Assembly (NCBI RefSeq): GCF_905480415.1
Contig: NZ_CAJQQI010000004.1
Coordinates: forward strand, 1-54,235
Length of the DNA stretch: 54,235 bases
Direction of reading: 5' to 3'
Source: an uncultured Algibacter sp.
GTDB lineage: Bacteria; Bacteroidota; Bacteroidia; Flavobacteriales; Flavobacteriaceae
Shown here: positions 51,444-54,235 of the stretch, piece after piece
How the letters are laid out: every line of letters starts with the position of its first letter
How positions within the stretch are numbered: position 1 is the stretch's first letter
The notes under the pieces: model-generated
Databases searched by the model: none
What the model saw: the letters and a program-made list of their open reading frames with translations, nothing else
Told to the model about the DNA's origin: nothing
Program-made: the position numbers and the translations under genes

Positions 51444-52124
51444 TTATAACGTGTTTTGAAAATTTAAAATAGTTTGTAATTTTTTCTCATCCTTAACGTT
51501 AATGCTGTTGTCATTTATAAAGTCACGAACTTGCTTAGCATCTCTACCAAATAACTTAGTAAATGTCTTTTTATTAAGTTTAATTTCTGCAATCGAAATT
51601 CCTTTATTAATGTAAATAGTTTCTTTTTTAATATAACAATCAGTATCTTTTACTTGGGTTAAAGGGTTTAGTTTACCCTTTCTAATCACCTTATCATAAT
51701 TTTTTAAGACTTCGAAACTATTGTTAAACGCTACAACCTCTAAAAACCGTTTTTCTCCTTTTAAGGTATATTCTTTAAAGATTTTGTTATTTAGCCTAAC
51801 TTCTTTAATCAACGCATTGTTAAACACATAAACAGAATCATTAGTTACTTTTACAACAAAATTATTATGTTTAGTATCATAATTTAAATCTTTTATTATT
51901 AGATTCTTATCATCATCTCGAGTAGTTACTATCGCATATGATTTCCAACTATCATATAAGTATACTGAGCCTTCGATACCATCGTCAATAGGATTCCCAA
52001 TCCACGCTCCCGTTGAATTTACAACCAAACCCGAATAATCATTTGTTAATCGAGATGAATCATCCCTTTGCGCAAAAACACATGAAACCGTAAATAAAAA
52101 GAAACAACATAATATAACTTTCAT
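51444..52124 (-). CDS. Secreted protein of unknown function, paralogue 1
   Basis: This 226-residue protein has a signal peptide (1-18, FFLFTVSCVFA before QRDD). The mature part is mostly beta-strand with few motifs: GSVYLYDSWKSYAIV, IIKDLNYDTKHNNFVVKV, NDSVYVFN, and a helical C-terminal third (TFTKLFGRDAKQVRDFINDN). It aligns along its whole length with the neighbour at 52161 (YLYDSW, NY-x5-F-x-K, DSV, NPLTQ/NPMTM, KKE, and the K-x-V-x-DF-x-N end), so the pair arose by tandem duplication. I do not recognise the family by name. The pair is probably one transcript (36-nt gap) ended by the terminator at 51395. Confidence 0.8.
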   Translation of the reverse strand: MKVILCCFFLFTVSCVFAQRDDSSRLTNDYSGLVVNSTGAWIGNPIDDGIEGSVYLYDSWKSYAIVTTRDDDKNLIIKDLNYDTKHNNFVVKVTNDSVYVFNNALIKEVRLNNKIFKEYTLKGEKRFLEVVAFNNSFEVLKNYDKVIRKGKLNPLTQVKDTDCYIKKETIYINKGISIAEIKLNKKTFTKLFGRDAKQVRDFINDNSINVKDEKKLQTILNFQNTL

Positions 52125-52160
52125 ATCTATAAATTTAAATACATTAAATATATAAAATAA

Positions 52161-52856
52161 TTATATAGTTTTAGAATATTCCAATAGCGCTTTCACATCT
52201 TTAGGGTCTGTAAACTTGAGCCTATTTTGTTTAACAAAATCTTTAACACTGCTAGCCTTACTTTTATCAAGTAACGATAAAATAGATCTTTTTCTCAATT
52301 TAAACTTTTTGAGTTTTTCTCCTTTATCATTTGCTAAATAAAAGATCTCTTTTTTTATAAGCGCGTCTTTTTCCATTTTTTGCATAGTCATAGGATTAAT
52401 TTGCCCCTCCTTTAACTCCACGATATGCTTTTCCAAAAGCAATTTCCCGTTAATAGCTGCTATTTTCTGGAAATAAGAATTTCTTTGAAACTCAGGATCC
52501 AAAGTTCTAATAAACACGTTACCAAGTATTTCAATCTTTTTAACACCTTGTGGATCAACAGCGAAAACAGAATCTTTCGAAATTTTAGCCTCAAAACGTT
52601 CAAATTTTATGTTATAATTAAATGACTTAATACTTATCACTTTATTACTTAAAAAAACCTTACCACCATTTACCCATGAGTCGTACAAATATGGAGACCC
52701 TTTAATATCCGTCTTTTGACCACTAGAATTCACCCACATTCCGTTACCGAAATCATTTATACCAATATTATCTAACCGCGCATTATTATCATTATCAGAT
52801 TGAGCCATTCCATTTAGACCAAGACAAACTGCAATAATACAAACTAACTTTTTCAT
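52161..52856 (-). CDS. Secreted protein of unknown function, paralogue 2
   Basis: This 231-residue protein has a signal peptide (1-18, IIAVCLGLNGMA before QSDN). Its features parallel paralogue 1: GSPYLYDSWVNGGKVFL, IKSFNYNIKFERFEAKI, KDSVFAVD, QINPMTMQKMEKDALIKKE and SSVKDFVKQNRLKFTD. Identity between the two is low to moderate by eye, so the duplication is not recent. It sits between rplQ and carA, which in relatives are usually neighbours (from memory). No catalytic residues stand out; a beta-rich periplasmic or surface protein is the most that can be said. Confidence 0.8.
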   Translation of the reverse strand: MKKLVCIIAVCLGLNGMAQSDNDNNARLDNIGINDFGNGMWVNSSGQKTDIKGSPYLYDSWVNGGKVFLSNKVISIKSFNYNIKFERFEAKISKDSVFAVDPQGVKKIEILGNVFIRTLDPEFQRNSYFQKIAAINGKLLLEKHIVELKEGQINPMTMQKMEKDALIKKEIFYLANDKGEKLKKFKLRKRSILSLLDKSKASSVKDFVKQNRLKFTDPKDVKALLEYSKTI

Positions 52857-52897
52857 ATAATTTTAATACTTTTTTCTGTTTTTAACTATAAAAAAAA

Positions 52898-52920
52898 GGA
52901 TAAGCTATCACAGCTTACCC
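52898..52920 (-). terminator. rplQ terminator
   Basis: GGATAAGCT (52898-52906) pairs with AGCTTACCC (52912-52920), allowing one G-T pair. Eight T follow on the minus strand. It closes the rpoA-rplQ transcript. Confidence 0.8.
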
Positions 52921-52957
52921 TTTATATTTTTAAACGATACTGAAAAACATTTAAACT

Positions 52958-53428
52958 TTATTCTTCTTCGTTTGATGCCTGAGTTTCAACTGGAGCAGCT
53001 TCTGGTTTAGAACCACCTCTTCTACTTCTTCTAGTTGTTTTCTTCTTAGCTTTATCTGCGTTGTAGATTTCGTTGTAATCAACAAGTTCTATCATTGCCA
53101 TATCAGCATTATCTCCTAAACGATTTCCTAGCTTTATTATTCTAGTATAACCTCCTGGTCTATCAGCTATTTTAGCAGCGACATCTCTGAATAATTCAGC
53201 AACAGCATCCTTTTGCCTAAGTTTAGACATAACAATACGTCTGTTATGTGTTGTATCTTCCTTAGATTTGGTTATCATTGGCTCTACAAACTGTTTCAAA
53301 GCCTTTGCTTTTGCTACAGTTGTATTAATACGCTTGTGCTCTATTAAAGAACAAGCCATATTTGCCAACATTGCTTTTCTGTGAGCTGTTTGTCTACCTA
53401 AGTGATTTACTTTTTTTCCGTGTCTCAT
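52958..53428 (-). CDS. rplQ: 50S ribosomal protein L17
   Basis: This 156-residue L17 of the large ribosomal subunit begins [20 protein letters not shown], followed by [20 protein letters not shown] and [20 protein letters not shown], all diagnostic. The core ends near residue 125. A basic stretch ([14 protein letters not shown]) and an acidic/Ala-rich tail to 156 form an extension that is common in Bacteroidota. It follows rpoA by 59 nt in the usual ribosomal-protein operon order. Confidence 0.98.
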   Translation of the reverse strand: MRHGKKVNHLGRQTAHRKAMLANMACSLIEHKRINTTVAKAKALKQFVEPMITKSKEDTTHNRRIVMSKLRQKDAVAELFRDVAAKIADRPGGYTRIIKLGNRLGDNADMAMIELVDYNEIYNADKAKKKTTRRSRRGGSKPEAAPVETQASNEEE

Positions 53429-53487
53429 GACGTTTGTTTTATCATCTTGCTACCAAACTCGACTTGCGAGGAGCAAAATATGATTAA

Positions 53488-54235
53488 TTAATCTTTATCT
53501 AATTTATATTTACTTAAATCCATTCCGAAATTTAAACCTTTAACATTTACAAGCTCTTCTAGCTCTGTTAAAGACTTTTTACCGAAGTTTCTGAATTTCA
53601 TTAAATCATTTTTATTAAATGATACTAAATCTCCTAAAGTATCAACTTCTGCAGCTTTTAAACAATTAAGTGCACGAACAGATAAATCCATATCGATTAG
53701 CTTAGTTTTAAGCAACTGTCTCATATGAAGTGATTCTTCATCATAAGTTTCAGTTTGTGCAATTTCATCAGCTTCCAGAGTGATACGCTCATCCGAGAAT
53801 AACATGAAATGGTGAATTAATATTTTTGCTGCTTCTGTTAAAGCATCTTGAGGGTTGATTGAACCATCTGTGTCAATTTCGAAAACTAATTTTTCGTAAT
53901 CTGTTTTTTGTTCTACACGAAAGTTCTCAACACTATACTTAACATTTTTTATTGGTGTGTAAATAGAATCTGTAAAGATAGTACCCATAGGCGCTGTAGC
54001 TTTTTTATTTTCTTCAGCTGGTACATATCCTCTTCCTTTTTCTATAGTAATTTCCATATTGATACTTACTTTAGGATCTAAGTTACAGATAACTAAATCT
54101 GAATTTAATACTTGGAATCCTGAGATAAACTTTTGGAAATCACCTGCAGTAATTTGTTCTTGTCCAGAAATTGAAATTGATACCGATTCGTTATCTATTT
54201 CATCTATTTGACGCTTAAAACGTATTTGCTTTAGG
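53488..54235 (-). CDS. rpoA: RNA polymerase alpha subunit, partial (5' end beyond window)
   Basis: About 248 residues are visible; the N-terminal part (roughly the first 80 residues) lies beyond the right edge. The frame is open to the last base: upstream of an internal Met ([16 protein letters not shown]) it reads [40 protein letters not shown] and [10 protein letters not shown]. These are standard alpha-subunit sequence, so a start at 54057 would be wrong. The C-terminal DNA-binding domain is complete ([36 protein letters not shown]). Alpha assembles core polymerase and contacts upstream DNA and activators. It is cotranscribed with rplQ. Confidence 0.97.
   Translation of the reverse strand, partial: LKQIRFKRQIDEIDNESVSISISGQEQITAGDFQKFISGFQVLNSDLVICNLDPKVSINMEITIEKGRGYVPAEENKKATAPMGTIFTDSIYTPIKNVKYSVENFRVEQKTDYEKLVFEIDTDGSINPQDALTEAAKILIHHFMLFSDERITLEADEIAQTETYDEESLHMRQLLKTKLIDMDLSVRALNCLKAAEVDTLGDLVSFNKNDLMKFRNFGKKSLTELEELVNVKGLNFGMDLSKYKLDKD

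Noticed and set aside
53488-54057. rpoA as a short complete gene starting at the Met at 54057
   Set aside because: The frame continues upstream with standard alpha-subunit sequence to the window edge, so the gene is cut by the window.

Overview
The window is AT-rich chromosomal DNA from a member of the Bacteroidota, almost certainly a marine-type Flavobacteriaceae. The evidence is type IX secretion (T9SS) hardware and cargo (a PorP/SprF protein, a gliding-motility type C-terminal domain, a second T9SS sorting tail), promoters of the Bacteroidota form (TTTG, about 19-20 nt, TAnnTTTG), SusC-like barrel proteins, and the gene neighbourhood rpoA-rplQ-carA-eno-gltA. No rRNA, tRNA or CRISPR array was seen.

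Left part (1-15500). Two worn intergenic repeats and a dead DUF6090 gene precede a minus-strand pair: a 4270-residue secreted protein and, 10 nt downstream, a PorP/SprF-type outer membrane protein. The giant protein reads as five consecutive units, each an Ig/cadherin-like domain, exactly seven FG-GAP calcium loops (a seven-bladed propeller) and an ASH/DUF1573-like beta domain. Eleven Cys-containing repeats of about 80 residues, thrombospondin-type-3 calcium loops and a type B T9SS sorting domain follow. A decayed IS1595-family transposase lies immediately upstream of it.

Accessory stretch (15500-23300). An Old Yellow Enzyme-type oxidoreductase, a TonB-receptor-like barrel, a PliI-type lysozyme inhibitor lipoprotein, an NAD-dependent epimerase, hemG, a small membrane protein and a DUF2911 protein. 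Several of these are separated by diverged copies of one intergenic repeat family, giving a cassette-like layout.

Middle (23300-36400). A two-component pair (TPR histidine kinase plus LuxR-type regulator), queE (start revised here), a C1q-like surface protein, then a plus-strand run: HerA-like ATPase, lipoprotein, YitT, cupin, alpha/beta hydrolase, rluF and a glyoxalase-like protein. Converging on it is a minus-strand ffh-folD-TIGR02206 group.

Right part (36400-54235). A structured intergenic repeat and the dead tail of a TonB-dependent receptor precede an exported DUF1800/DUF1501 pair, the second with a Tat-like signal and a T9SS tail. Then argS, an orphan TPR histidine kinase, a two-gene guanidino-hydrolase unit (arginine-deiminase-like plus CtlX-like), and the housekeeping block gltA, eno, carA, rplQ, rpoA (cut by the window edge). 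Two tandem secreted paralogues of unknown function sit between rplQ and carA. Most genes in this block end in clear hairpin terminators.
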